A stretch of 64,000 bases of DNA. Origin: Desulfurivibrionaceae bacterium (GTDB lineage: Bacteria > Desulfobacterota > Desulfobulbia > Desulfobulbales > VMSU01). The stretch spans positions 186,001 through 250,000 of the forward strand of contig JAQYVV010000001.1 in NCBI GenBank assembly GCA_030145275.1, in the 5' to 3' direction. Both the position numbers and the translations under genes were made by a program. Under the pieces are notes generated by a model that saw nothing but the letters and a program-made list of their open reading frames with translations, was not told the origin of the DNA and did not search any database. This document shows positions 1 to 8,772 of the stretch, in pieces (position 1 is the first letter of the stretch; every line of letters begins with the position of its first letter).

Positions 1-594
1 AGGGGCTTCTGAAGGCGAAGGCTTTTCGATCAGGCCGTTTATGCGCAGGATTTGATCAATGTCCTGTTCCGCATCTATGATACCATATTTATCCGTTTCG
101 CTTTGCTCGACTTCAATAACTGCAGCCATGGAAGAGCGCAACCGTTCGAACTCTTTAACCATCTGGGTCAGGACAGGCACCTCGGATTTTATCATGTCAT
201 CAGCCAGGAGGACCGCAAAAGGTTCATCGCCGACAATATCTTTTGCGCACCAGATGGCATGTCCTAGGCCCAACGGTTCATTTTGTCTGGTATAAACAAT
301 TCTGCCTTGATCAGGAACCATTGAAATTGATTCTTTCAGTAAAAAATCTTTCCCTTTAGTTGACAGCATTTCCTCTAGTTCACGGGAGTGGTCAAAGTGG
401 TCCTCAAGGGCACCTTTGCCTCTGCCTGTCACAAAAATAATCTGTTCAATCCCTGCTGCAAATGCCTCTTCAACGGCATACTGAATAATAGGTTTGTCGA
501 CAACAGGAAGCATCTCTTTGGGCATTGCTTTGGTAGCAGGAAGAAAACGGGTGCCAAGCCCCGCAACGGGAAAAACTGCCTTTTTAATCTTCAT
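1..594 (-). CDS. galU: UTP--glucose-1-phosphate uridylyltransferase, N-terminal part (cut by window edge)
   Basis: The first 198 codons of a GalU-type nucleotidyltransferase, which makes UDP-glucose from UTP and glucose-1-phosphate in the cytoplasm for envelope polysaccharides. The translation starts MKIKKAVFPVAGLGTRFLPA, the nucleotide-binding loop with the GxGTR signature, followed by KAMPKEMLPVVDKP, which is diagnostic for GalU. Further in, VTGRGK and LLADDM are also family motifs. The ATG lies at 594-592. The reading frame is open to base 1, so the C-terminal part is outside the window. The upstream intergenic region holds two palindromic mobile elements and no second gene. I am sure of the family. 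Confidence 0.95.
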   Translation of the reverse strand, partial: MKIKKAVFPVAGLGTRFLPATKAMPKEMLPVVDKPIIQYAVEEAFAAGIEQIIFVTGRGKGALEDHFDHSRELEEMLSTKGKDFLLKESISMVPDQGRIVYTRQNEPLGLGHAIWCAKDIVGDEPFAVLLADDMIKSEVPVLTQMVKEFERLRSSMAAVIEVEQSETDKYGIIDAEQDIDQILRINGLIEKPSPSEAP

Positions 595-629
595 AAGGGG
601 TGTCCTGGTGGTCTTACTGGTTAAAAATG

Positions 630-782
630 GTAACTATTCAGCTGCACTCCATCTGCGCCCGATTGAGCCTTCCAGCATACTGATGTATAGCTAAAAGACT
701 CAATCGAACACACCTGAAGCACATCTGAACAATTACATTTCGGTGGCTTTAGCTTCTATCCGGCGGTGACCTGAATAGTTAC
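630..782. mobile_element. MITE-like palindromic element, family A, copy 1
   Basis: Bounded by the perfect 12-bp inverted repeat GTAACTATTCAG (630-641) and CTGAATAGTTAC (771-782). Immediately outside are taaaaatg (622-629) and taaaaacg (783-790), an 8-bp direct repeat with one mismatch that looks like a target-site duplication. A second copy with the same ends is at 46583-46776. No coding capacity. It lies between galU and ygiQ. Confidence 0.8.
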
Positions 783-893
783 TAAAAACGAAAGAACTAA
801 GGGTATTGGGCGCTTTTTTGGAAAGATACCTATTCTGCTGACCTTTCGCAACTATATTATCCAAGATAAAATTGGTAAAATTTACGATTTTAT

Positions 894-1046
894 ATAATTA
901 TTCGGCTAACACTGGGAAACGACAACAACCACCAAAATGTAAATGTTTGACAACGCTTCAGATGTGTTCGATCAGGTTGGCGAAGCGTAGTAGTTCTACG
1001 TGAGACAGCCTGATCGGGCACAGCTGGAGTGTTGCCGAATATTTAC
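894..1046. mobile_element. MITE-like palindromic element, family D, copy 1
   Basis: The left end ATAATTATTCGGC and the right end GCCGAATATTTAC form an imperfect 13-bp inverted repeat. GATTTTAT stands directly outside both ends (left copy 886-893), an exact 8-bp direct repeat. The right copy includes the stop codon of the ygiQ-type gene, so the element appears to have inserted at the very end of that gene. The centre has a small hairpin, CGTAG-loop-CTACG. Its flank GATCAGG/CCTGATC is shared with family A. The right boundary may be off by two bases. Confidence 0.75.
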
Positions 1047-1050
1047 GATT

Positions 1051-2751
1051 TTATTTACGAAACTTTCGCAGGACAATATTTTTTTGTTTTTCTTTCAGCC
1101 TATCGTTCTTTTCTACAAAGATTGCTTTCCCCGTAAATGGGTCCAGCTCAGTATAGTACATCAGACTGGCGTAGGTTGACGGAGTGGGGGTGAATATCTG
1201 TGTCTGTTCAGGTATCGTTTTCAATTCACTAGAGCAGAATTTTTTCAGTTGAACCATATCTTTCTCTCGGCAGCCTGGATATGCCGCTATGAAATAATAG
1301 GTCAAAAATTGAGCTTTCTGGGCCTTTTGGGTCAGTTGGTAAAATAGGTTTTTGAATTTGAGCAATTGACCTTTACCTGGTTTACCCATGTTTTGCAGAA
1401 CCTTGTCTTCTGTATGCTCAGGGGCTATTTTTAGCTGTCCTGATATGTGATTATTGACCAATGCTGCCAGATACTTATGGCCGTAATTTTTATCTGCCTG
1501 GATCAGATCGTATCTGATTCCTGAGGCTACAAAGATCTTTTTTACCCCTGGTATTTGTTGAAGTTTTTTAAGAAGAGATATTTGTTTCTGGTGGTTCACC
1601 GGCATACTTGGACAAACCTTTTGGCCCAGGCAGCGTTTATCCTTACAGGAGCCTTTTTTAGTTTTTTTAGCACATTCAAAGCCATACATATTGGCGGTGG
1701 GTCCTCCAACATCATAAATGTTGCCTTTAAACTTTGGATGATGAGTGTATTTTTTCGCCTCACGAAGTATGGATGTTGGACTTCTTTCAAGAACAGTTCG
1801 TCCCTGATGCACGGAAATAGCACAGAAATGGCATTCACCGTAGCAGCCTCGGTGGCTGGTTATTGAAAATTGGATGGTGTCGAGGGCACGGACATGCCCC
1901 ATTTTTTTGTAAAATGGGTGCACATCGTGTTGATAATCAAGTTCGTATATCTGATCTAGTTCCGCTGTTTTTAAATGGGGTGCAGGAGGGTTTTGGATAA
2001 GAAAACGGCCGCCGTGCTTTTGCACAAGTCCATTGGCATTCAGGGGATCATTGTTTGCGTAAAAAAGATGGAACATTTTGATAAAGGACTCTTTTGACTT
2101 CTTGACCTCTTCTAGGTCTGGGAGACGAATAAAATCCTCTACAGGTTCGTGTGTTTTATAACAAAGTCCAGGGATGTTTTGGGCAGCTTGTTCGTCTTTA
2201 TCCTTCAGTGCTTGAGCCAAGTGGACAATGGTTTTTTCAGCCATGCCGTAGACCAGGAAATCGGCTTTTGAATCAAAGAGGATCGAACCCCTGATTTTGT
2301 TTGACCAAAAATCATAATGGGCGATGCGCCTCAGACTTGCTTCAATTCCGCCAAGAACAATTGGTTTGTCGGATTTGAAATATTTTTTTATAAGATTGGT
2401 ATAGGAGATTACGGCACGGTCAGGGCGTTTACTGTTTTTGCCGCCGGGGGTGTAGTCATCTGATTTCCTGCGTTTTTTAAGGGCGGTGTAATTTGCCACC
2501 AGAGAGTCCACACTGCCGCCACTAACACCCCAGAACAATTCAGGCTGACCCAGTCGGCAGATATCGTCATCGCTATCTAAATCAGGCTGTGCGATAATCC
2601 CAACTCGAAATCCTGCTGCATGCAGGACTCGGCCAATGACAGCGGCCCCGATAAAAGGACTGTCAATATATGAGTCGCCGGTTACCAGAATAATTTGGAG
2701 GTTTTTCCAGCCGAGTTCATCGAGTTCTTGCGGTGTTGTGGGGAGAAACAT
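1051..2751 (-). CDS. YgiQ-family radical SAM protein
   Basis: A 566-residue protein of the YgiQ (UPF0313) family of cytoplasmic radical SAM enzymes whose substrate is not established. The N-terminal region (about 1-200) contains the family signatures GDSYIDSPFIGAAVIGRVL and VLGGIEASLRRIAHYDFW. The iron-sulfur motif CYGECHFC (CxxxCxxC) is near residue 300, followed by QGRTVLERSP. A further Cys-rich stretch (CAKKTKKGSCKDKRCLGQKVC) near 365-385 is typical of this family. The family is usually 600-750 residues, so this is a short member. The ATG at 2751 is the only sensible start. The stop codon sits inside the target duplication of a MITE-like element. Confidence 0.9.
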   Translation of the reverse strand: MFLPTTPQELDELGWKNLQIILVTGDSYIDSPFIGAAVIGRVLHAAGFRVGIIAQPDLDSDDDICRLGQPELFWGVSGGSVDSLVANYTALKKRRKSDDYTPGGKNSKRPDRAVISYTNLIKKYFKSDKPIVLGGIEASLRRIAHYDFWSNKIRGSILFDSKADFLVYGMAEKTIVHLAQALKDKDEQAAQNIPGLCYKTHEPVEDFIRLPDLEEVKKSKESFIKMFHLFYANNDPLNANGLVQKHGGRFLIQNPPAPHLKTAELDQIYELDYQHDVHPFYKKMGHVRALDTIQFSITSHRGCYGECHFCAISVHQGRTVLERSPTSILREAKKYTHHPKFKGNIYDVGGPTANMYGFECAKKTKKGSCKDKRCLGQKVCPSMPVNHQKQISLLKKLQQIPGVKKIFVASGIRYDLIQADKNYGHKYLAALVNNHISGQLKIAPEHTEDKVLQNMGKPGKGQLLKFKNLFYQLTQKAQKAQFLTYYFIAAYPGCREKDMVQLKKFCSSELKTIPEQTQIFTPTPSTYASLMYYTELDPFTGKAIFVEKNDRLKEKQKNIVLRKFRK

Positions 2752-2886
2752 AATTGTCTTTTGGATGTAAATTTCTCCAATATTGAGTTAGAAAATTGTC
2801 TAACTTAGGGTATGCTGTTTGAAGATGGTAAATTGTTCCAATTAAAAGGTAAAGTCATTTAGGGGCCGTTAGGAAATAAATAGATC

Positions 2887-3100
2887 GTAAATATTCGGCA
2901 TGACTCCATCTTCACACGCCCAACGGAAGTACCCTTGGGGTGCAATCGGGCTGTCTCACATAGCCAACTATGCTACGCCAGCCTGCCCGAAGTCTACGCT
3001 TATCTGCACGAGCTAAGCGTAGACTCCGATATGAAGCCCTGCCAAACATTTACGGATAATTCGGTTTATGGAACTGTTTTAGCTTATGCCGAATATTTGC
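2887..3100. mobile_element. MITE-like palindromic element, family D, copy 2
   Basis: The ends GTAAATATTCGGC (2887-2899) and GCCGAATATTTGC (3088-3100) form a 12/13 inverted repeat. AATAGATC flanks both sides exactly (2879-2886 and 3101-3108), an 8-bp target duplication. Inside is a perfect 12-bp stem, AGTCTACGCTTA (2991-3002) with TAAGCGTAGACT (3014-3025). Just left of it, 2859-2881 resembles the end of family C (compare 27291-27308), possibly an older remnant into which this copy jumped. Confidence 0.8.
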
Positions 3101-3163
3101 AATAGATCATCTTAAACTGTTTTTTTTACAGCTACTCAGCAGTGAATTTTGGGGGAGAATTCA

Positions 3164-3373
3164 ATGAACGTTCAAGTGAAAGGGGATTGTATCCGGCTTG
3201 GTCAATTTCTGAAAATTGCGGGTATAGTTGGAACAGGTGGGGAAGCAAAAATAAGGGTACAGTCGGGTGAAATTAAGGTGAATGGTGTCACGGATACAAG
3301 ACGCGGCCGACAAATGAAAGATGGTGACTTAGTTGAAGCCGAGGGGAAAGAGTACAGGGTGCAGTACGTATAG
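3164..3373 (+). CDS. S4-domain RNA-binding protein, YbcJ-like
   Basis: A 69-residue protein that is almost entirely one S4 RNA-binding fold, as in E. coli YbcJ and the YaaA family. Visible motifs are IRLGQFLKIAGIVGTGGEAK, then GEIKVNGVTDTRRGRQMKDGD, which matches the S4 consensus of a basic loop and VNG turn. Role in the family: probable RNA or ribosome binding; no specific target is known. I chose the ATG at 3164 because GGGGGAG stands seven bases upstream. A TTG at 3149 would extend the frame but lies inside this ribosome-binding site. It stands alone, preceded by a MITE-like element. Confidence 0.85.
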   Translation: MNVQVKGDCIRLGQFLKIAGIVGTGGEAKIRVQSGEIKVNGVTDTRRGRQMKDGDLVEAEGKEYRVQYV

Positions 3374-3556
3374 ATCTCTTTCTAATACTGATGAAGTTTA
3401 TTCTTGATTTGGCGGGATTTCTAAAGAATTTTCTTTAGGTATACACATGGAACTTTTTTACTAAAGTTTTTGAACACAAAACCAGAGGCCTAAGACAAAT
3501 AAATAAAATGAGTATAAGTTAAGAGATAATTATAAAACGTGGTGTGTCTCTCCTAT

Positions 3557-4147
3557 TTATTCCGACTTGTTTTCCTTTGAGTAGAAATCTTGGTTGTCAT
3601 AAAAACTCTTGGGGATTCTATGTCGGTTATATTCAGGCTCTTTTGCTTTCGAACATTCCAGTAACATCCACACCTTGGACAGTCTGTCCTGACCGGTTAC
3701 TCTTCTACGTAGTTTCAAAAAAGGGAAATGGGAAATCTTCGTAAATGCCACCTGGATATAGACAAGTTCCAATCCATTAATGATAACAATAATGCCCATG
3801 ATGATGGTGAAGCAAATGTACTCCTTGAATACCAGGGGGTCATAATATGAGGATTCAGAGCAGAGAAATTGGTAGGAATAAAATTGAAAAACAACAAAGT
3901 CGAGGATGATGGGAATGATGAGGATGAGAAGGAGTCCCTTGGCATGAAAAAACATACGATTTTTTGATTCAAGTTCGGCACAGATCTCTATGTTATCACA
4001 ACCTTTAGGCTTTTCATGACCATAAGCTACATATTTCAGCCAGAGTTGGTAGGCTCGTTCCCGTTCCCGAAAATATCCCCCGAAAAAGAAACTAAAAATA
4101 CTGGTTAGGGCCGTGAGAGAGATGAGAAAGGCTGCTGGATTATACAT
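3557..4147 (-). CDS. Hypothetical membrane protein
   Basis: A 196-residue protein I do not recognise. It has three likely membrane segments: residues 5-24 (AAFLISLTALTSIFSFFFGG), about 70-90 (GLLLILIIPIILDFVVFQFY) and about 112-135 (YICFTIIMGIIVIINGLELVY). The C-terminal 50 residues are charged and probably cytoplasmic (LKLRRRVTGQDRLSKVW). No catalytic motif is visible. The neighbours are transcribed independently, so context gives no function. The clean reading frame and membrane pattern make it likely to be real. Confidence 0.65.
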   Translation of the reverse strand: MYNPAAFLISLTALTSIFSFFFGGYFRERERAYQLWLKYVAYGHEKPKGCDNIEICAELESKNRMFFHAKGLLLILIIPIILDFVVFQFYSYQFLCSESSYYDPLVFKEYICFTIIMGIIVIINGLELVYIQVAFTKISHFPFLKLRRRVTGQDRLSKVWMLLECSKAKEPEYNRHRIPKSFYDNQDFYSKENKSE

Positions 4148-4296
4148 AAATCCTCTATATATGTTGTTAGTATATGCACAATATCAGACTAAGAGTGACT
4201 CTAGTTGATGTCAATATAATTAGATAGTTAAATCAATACACGGATGTTATCTGTTTTTCTTAATTAAACGGTTAACATTGGCAAATAAAATACTTT

Positions 4297-6072
4297 CTAA
4301 GGGACTAAAGCATCCAGCATCTCATCAATCAGTTTAAGTCCCCCCTGCCAAAACTCCTTGTCATTTAGGTTAATCTCAAAAGGTTTGAGTAACTCCTTTG
4401 GAGATTGACTGCCGCCAGCGGCAAGAAGTTCTTTATATTTATCGACGAAAACATCGCCCTCTTTTTGGTATATTTGATAGAGAGAGAGGACTAAAAGCTC
4501 TCCAAAGGCGTATGAATAGACATACCCGGGTGAGTTTAGAAAGTGAGGGATGTAAGACCACCAGAGGGCATAATCGTCTGAAAGCGTGACACTATCGCCA
4601 AACATCTCTTTTTGGGTGTTAAGCCAGAACTGGGACAGGTCTTCACTTGACAGTTCTCCTGTATCGCGTCTTTTATTGTGACTGAGATCTTCAAATCTGT
4701 TCATGGCAATTTGCCTGAATACCGTTGCAAAAATGGACTCAATTTTTTGGGCGATGAATGCGGCTTTCTCTTTCTCCGAATCAATAAGAGCCAATTGGTT
4801 TTTAAAAACGAGAAGTTCTGCGAACACAGATGCTGTTTCGGCAAGAACCAGGGGCGTGTCACTATTGTAATATCCCTGTTTGGCAGCAAGGTATTGGTGC
4901 ACACCGTGTCCGAGTTCGTGGGCAACAGTGGAGACATCGCGAATGTTGCCTGTATAGTTGACTAAAATATAGGGATGCACCTCGGGTGTGCAGGGGTGGG
5001 CAAAGGCGCCGCCTCTTTTACCTTCCACGATGGGTGCGTGTATCCAGCTCTTGTCGAAAAAAAGTGCGGCTATATCGCCGATTTCCGGTGAAAATTCATG
5101 GAAAGCCTTCAGGACGATCTCCTTGCATTCGGACCAGGGGATGTGTTTGTCCGGCAGGTTAGGTAGAGGAGCGTAGCGGTCATAATCATGAAGTTCATCG
5201 TAGTTTAAAAGTGATTTTTTGAGATTGTAATATTTTTGCGGCAGATCATAGCGGGAGGTAACTGTCTGGACAAGAGTAGCCACGGTGTCATCGGGAAGTT
5301 CGTTGTACAGATTCATGGAACTGACCCAGGATGAATACTTTCGGATCTCGTCATCTATCATTTTGTCAGCGAGCAGGGTGTTGGTTATATGGGTAAGAAT
5401 GTGCAACTGACTTTTTAGTCCACCTGTCAAGTCCTCTGCTGCAATTTTACGAGTTTCTCGGTCAGGACTGTACAAATCAGAGAGAACCTCCTCTTCTGTC
5501 CGTTCCTGTTTGCCGAATTTTTGGTGCCCCATGATCTTATCGAATAGATTGGTCCAAGACCCCCTGCCAACGGGTGCTATTTCCATCAGAAGGCTCTCTT
5601 CAGTTCTGCTGAGAAGATGAGGCGCGTATCGTCTCATTCCCTCAAGATAATGTTTATATTTGGCGAGTATTGGGTCTGTTAATATTGTACTTGCTTTCTC
5701 TGTACTGATCTGGTTCCACTCCAGTTCGAAAAAAACTGTTTCCTTACTTATTTGACTGCTGATTTCACGAACCTTTTGCAGAAATGCGCTGGCTTTTGCA
5801 TCTTTGGTATTGGTTGCAAAATGCAAAAAGGCAAAAGTTGAAATTCTTCCTTTTTTGACTGAAATATTTTCCAAATTATCCACGAGAGTGAGAAGTTCGC
5901 TGGGAGTTAAATCTGCAACCTTGTCTGAATATTGGGAATTAAGTCTTTTGGCTTCCGACTGGCAAAAGGATATATCACTCTCAAGTTGAGGGTCGTTCTG
6001 GGAAGGATATAAATCTGCCAATTGCCATATGACGTTTGTTGTGCCGAGATTTTTGTTCAATTCCTGAGACAT
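4297..6072 (-). CDS. M3-family oligoendopeptidase, PepF-like
   Basis: A 591-residue zinc metallopeptidase of family M3, the PepF/M3B type, which hydrolyses short peptides in the cytoplasm. The zinc-binding motif HELGHGVH is near residue 386. The upstream sequence IRDVSTVA and the downstream LVLAETASVFAELL (with the third, Glu ligand) fit the family. Length matches clostridial and deltaproteobacterial PepF-like proteins (about 590-600). The ATG at 6072 starts MSQELNKNLGTTNVIWQLADLYP, and the W-x-L-x-D-L-Y pattern is the usual N-terminus. It is divergent from the TorD-uvrC pair, with 256 bp between. Confidence 0.92.
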   Translation of the reverse strand: MSQELNKNLGTTNVIWQLADLYPSQNDPQLESDISFCQSEAKRLNSQYSDKVADLTPSELLTLVDNLENISVKKGRISTFAFLHFATNTKDAKASAFLQKVREISSQISKETVFFELEWNQISTEKASTILTDPILAKYKHYLEGMRRYAPHLLSRTEESLLMEIAPVGRGSWTNLFDKIMGHQKFGKQERTEEEVLSDLYSPDRETRKIAAEDLTGGLKSQLHILTHITNTLLADKMIDDEIRKYSSWVSSMNLYNELPDDTVATLVQTVTSRYDLPQKYYNLKKSLLNYDELHDYDRYAPLPNLPDKHIPWSECKEIVLKAFHEFSPEIGDIAALFFDKSWIHAPIVEGKRGGAFAHPCTPEVHPYILVNYTGNIRDVSTVAHELGHGVHQYLAAKQGYYNSDTPLVLAETASVFAELLVFKNQLALIDSEKEKAAFIAQKIESIFATVFRQIAMNRFEDLSHNKRRDTGELSSEDLSQFWLNTQKEMFGDSVTLSDDYALWWSYIPHFLNSPGYVYSYAFGELLVLSLYQIYQKEGDVFVDKYKELLAAGGSQSPKELLKPFEINLNDKEFWQGGLKLIDEMLDALVP

Positions 6073-6328
6073 GATTTTCCTGTTATTTTTTATTGTGAAA
6101 AGGCAGTAATCAAACTATTAAGTCTTTTTACCAGATTGGCTCAAGAACACCAGAAAAAAACAACACCTTGAGATGCGAGACCATTAATCTATAATAACTG
6201 AACACGATGTCTAACCTGTACAAAGTGTATCACTTTGTGAATGTTTATAGAAAAGTATAACTAGAAAAAATTTATTTTATGTAAATATCATTTTATTACC
6301 CTCAGAGTTAGGGTAAATAATCGAAATC

Positions 6329-6892
6329 ATGAATGGTAAAAATGAAGCGCATACTACAGGAATGCCAGATATCTATCGATTTCTGGCTCAAAGCATGCGA
6401 TATCCAGAAAAAATCTGGATGGGGCAGGAGTTTTTTAGTGGTTTTTTTCAAATCGCTGAAAAAATACCTGATATTCCCGACAGTAAACCGTGCATGGATC
6501 TTCTCTCTGAGGAAAAGGCATGGCTGGAAATGCTTCAAGCAGATTACACCAGATTGTTTATCAACGCCCATCCCCATGTTATTGCTCCTCCCTATGGATC
6601 AATTTATATTGGCGCTGATATTGGAGGACAAAGGCAATTGCTTGATGCAACGGTACGCTTTTATCAGCAAAAAGGGTTTGATCTTGTTGATCAACAGGAG
6701 CAGCCTGACTGGTTGGTTCATGAACTTGAGTTTATGGCTATTTTGGCTGAAGAGGATCATGAAGGGTTAGAGAGTTTTCTTGCCACCCACTTTAGGCCAT
6801 GGTTTCCCATCTTTAGAAAAAGGGTTGTCCAGGAAACTGCCCACCCTTATTTTATTATTTCCACCCATATGATTGACTTTTTTACCTCCTGA
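6329..6892 (+). CDS. TorD/DmsD-family molybdoenzyme maturation chaperone
   Basis: A 187-residue, mostly helical protein of the TorD/DmsD (NarJ-like) chaperone family. Such proteins bind the Tat signal or apo-form of a molybdopterin oxidoreductase in the cytoplasm. Family features visible are LQADYTRLFI followed by PPYGSIY, then a helix DQQEQPDWLVHELEFMAIL, matching the E-P-D-H/V-L-x-x-E-L-x-F-M signature. No molybdoenzyme gene lies in the window, so the client is unknown. The stop TGA overlaps the ATG of uvrC by one base, which suggests translational coupling. Confidence 0.85.
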   Translation: MNGKNEAHTTGMPDIYRFLAQSMRYPEKIWMGQEFFSGFFQIAEKIPDIPDSKPCMDLLSEEKAWLEMLQADYTRLFINAHPHVIAPPYGSIYIGADIGGQRQLLDATVRFYQQKGFDLVDQQEQPDWLVHELEFMAILAEEDHEGLESFLATHFRPWFPIFRKRVVQETAHPYFIISTHMIDFFTS

Positions 6893-8706
6893 TGCCGAAA
6901 AAGATAATCCTGACAAGCGACTTTCTGCGTTCTGTGCCTAAGCAGCCAGGGGTCTATCTCATGAAGGATAAAAGCAATAATATTCTTTATGTTGGCAAGG
7001 CCAAAGACCTGCGTAAAAGACTTTCCTCATATACCCGCTTCCTGGAATCAGACTATTCCAAAACAGGTGTCATGCTTGCAAAGATCCGTTGCATCGATAC
7101 CATTCTGACATCAACAGAAAAAGAGGCCTTCATCCTGGAGGCTTCTCTTATAAAAAAAGAAAAACCAAAATATAATATCATTCTCAGGGATGATAAAAAT
7201 TATCCTTTGATCAAGGTTACGGTTCAGGAAAAATGGCCTAGGATTCTTATGAGCAGAAGGCGGCTTAAAGATGGCGCCAAATATTATGGCCCCTATTCGT
7301 CCTCTTCTTCCATGTGGAAAACCATTCGCTATCTGAATAAATTATTTCCTTTACGAAAGTGCAAGGGCGCAACAGTTAAAAAAAGGGAACGACCCTGCCT
7401 TGATTATCAGATGAAACGCTGTCTGGCCCCGTGTTTTATGAAGATCTCCCATGACGAGTATATTCAGGTAGTCCAGGAAATTCTCTTTATTCTGGAAGGG
7501 AAAAACAGGGAACTAGTGCAGAAATTAAAAAAGGAAATGGCTGCAGCGTCCCAAAGTCTTGAATTTGAAAGGGCAGGGCAGATACGAGATAAAATCTACG
7601 CCCTTGAGAAAACGGTTGAGAAACAGATTGTTGTTTCTAAGCCGAACGTTGAACGTGATGTTTACGGTTATTGGCAGGAAAAAGAAACAGCGGCATTGTC
7701 GGTGCTGCATGTCAGGAACGGAATAATCAATGGATATCAGCAATACTATTTTAATGATCCAGTCGGCAGTGATGCAGAAATCATGGCTGAAGTCCTGGGA
7801 CGATTTTATGCGGAGAACAGGGATGTGCCGCGAGAAATTTTTCTACCCTTCATGCCGCTTAATCAGATATTCTTGACGGAGTGGCTTGCCGAAAAAAAAG
7901 GAAGCAGCGTTAGCTTACGGGTGCCACAGCGGGGAGACGGCTTGAAATTGCTCGCAATGGCAGAAAAAAATGCCATGCAGGCATTTAAAGATAGGGCTGC
8001 AAAGATTGAATCATGGAACTCCATGTCGGATAATATTATCCACAAATTGAAACTACGCTCTGCACCTGATCGAGTTATCTGCCTTGATATATCAAACACC
8101 GGTGGAAAACAGTCTGTTGGCGCAGTGGTCAGCTTTCTGGGTGGTGAAAAAGAGAGTGCCTTTTATCGTCACTATAAGATTCAATCTGTTGAAGGACCCG
8201 ATGACTACGCCTCCATGCGAGAAACCTTGCTCAGGCATTTAAATAGGGCTGTTGAAGGTGAATTTTTACCAAATCTTGTAATTGTCGATGGTGGCAGGGG
8301 ACAGCTCAGTAAGGCCATTGCCGTTCTACAGGAATTGGCTCTGGAAGACAAAGTTGAACTTGTGGGGATCGCAAAAGAAAGGGATGAAGAAGGTGAAAAA
8401 TTGTATCGGCCTGGCAGAAAAAATCCCATAATCCTTGATCGCCACTCAGGTGTACTTCTCTATTTTATGAAACTAAGGGATGAAGCGCATCGGTACGGGA
8501 TTACATTTCACCGAAAATGGCGACAGAAGGAGGCAATGGCCTCTTTGCTTGATACCATTCCAGGTGTAGGTCCAGCGCGAAAAAAGGCCTTGCTTAGCCA
8601 GCTAGGCAGTTTGACAAAAATAAAAAAAGCATCCATTGCCAAGCTCAATCAAGTAGAGGGGATTAATGTCAGCTTGGCGGAAAAAATTCATAAATTTTTC
8701 AACTAA
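6892..8706 (+). CDS. uvrC: Excinuclease ABC subunit C
   Basis: UvrC, 604 residues, makes the dual incisions on either side of a lesion in nucleotide excision repair with UvrA and UvrB. The GIY-YIG nuclease domain is at residues 12-95 (GVYLMKDKSNNILYVGKAKD). A Cys-rich segment follows (RKCKGATVKKRERPCLDYQ), then a UVR helical domain near 200-235 (FERAGQIRDKIYALE), the RNase H-like endonuclease core (CLDISNTGGKQSVGAVVSF; IVDGGRGQL), and a terminal helix-hairpin-helix pair (IPGVGPARKKALLSQLGS). Length is normal. It is the second gene of a pair with a TorD-type chaperone, an unusual partner. Confidence 0.97.
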   Translation: MPKKIILTSDFLRSVPKQPGVYLMKDKSNNILYVGKAKDLRKRLSSYTRFLESDYSKTGVMLAKIRCIDTILTSTEKEAFILEASLIKKEKPKYNIILRDDKNYPLIKVTVQEKWPRILMSRRRLKDGAKYYGPYSSSSSMWKTIRYLNKLFPLRKCKGATVKKRERPCLDYQMKRCLAPCFMKISHDEYIQVVQEILFILEGKNRELVQKLKKEMAAASQSLEFERAGQIRDKIYALEKTVEKQIVVSKPNVERDVYGYWQEKETAALSVLHVRNGIINGYQQYYFNDPVGSDAEIMAEVLGRFYAENRDVPREIFLPFMPLNQIFLTEWLAEKKGSSVSLRVPQRGDGLKLLAMAEKNAMQAFKDRAAKIESWNSMSDNIIHKLKLRSAPDRVICLDISNTGGKQSVGAVVSFLGGEKESAFYRHYKIQSVEGPDDYASMRETLLRHLNRAVEGEFLPNLVIVDGGRGQLSKAIAVLQELALEDKVELVGIAKERDEEGEKLYRPGRKNPIILDRHSGVLLYFMKLRDEAHRYGITFHRKWRQKEAMASLLDTIPGVGPARKKALLSQLGSLTKIKKASIAKLNQVEGINVSLAEKIHKFFN

Positions 8707-8772
8707 AAGTAGTCTCAGATATTGAGGTGTGTTGGGCTCACTTTCAAGTTAGGAGTCTTCGCTTGCCTCACG

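Noticed and set aside
52..694. Several plus-strand open frames overlapping galU
   Set aside because: They are antisense shadows; the minus strand gives a clear GalU sequence.
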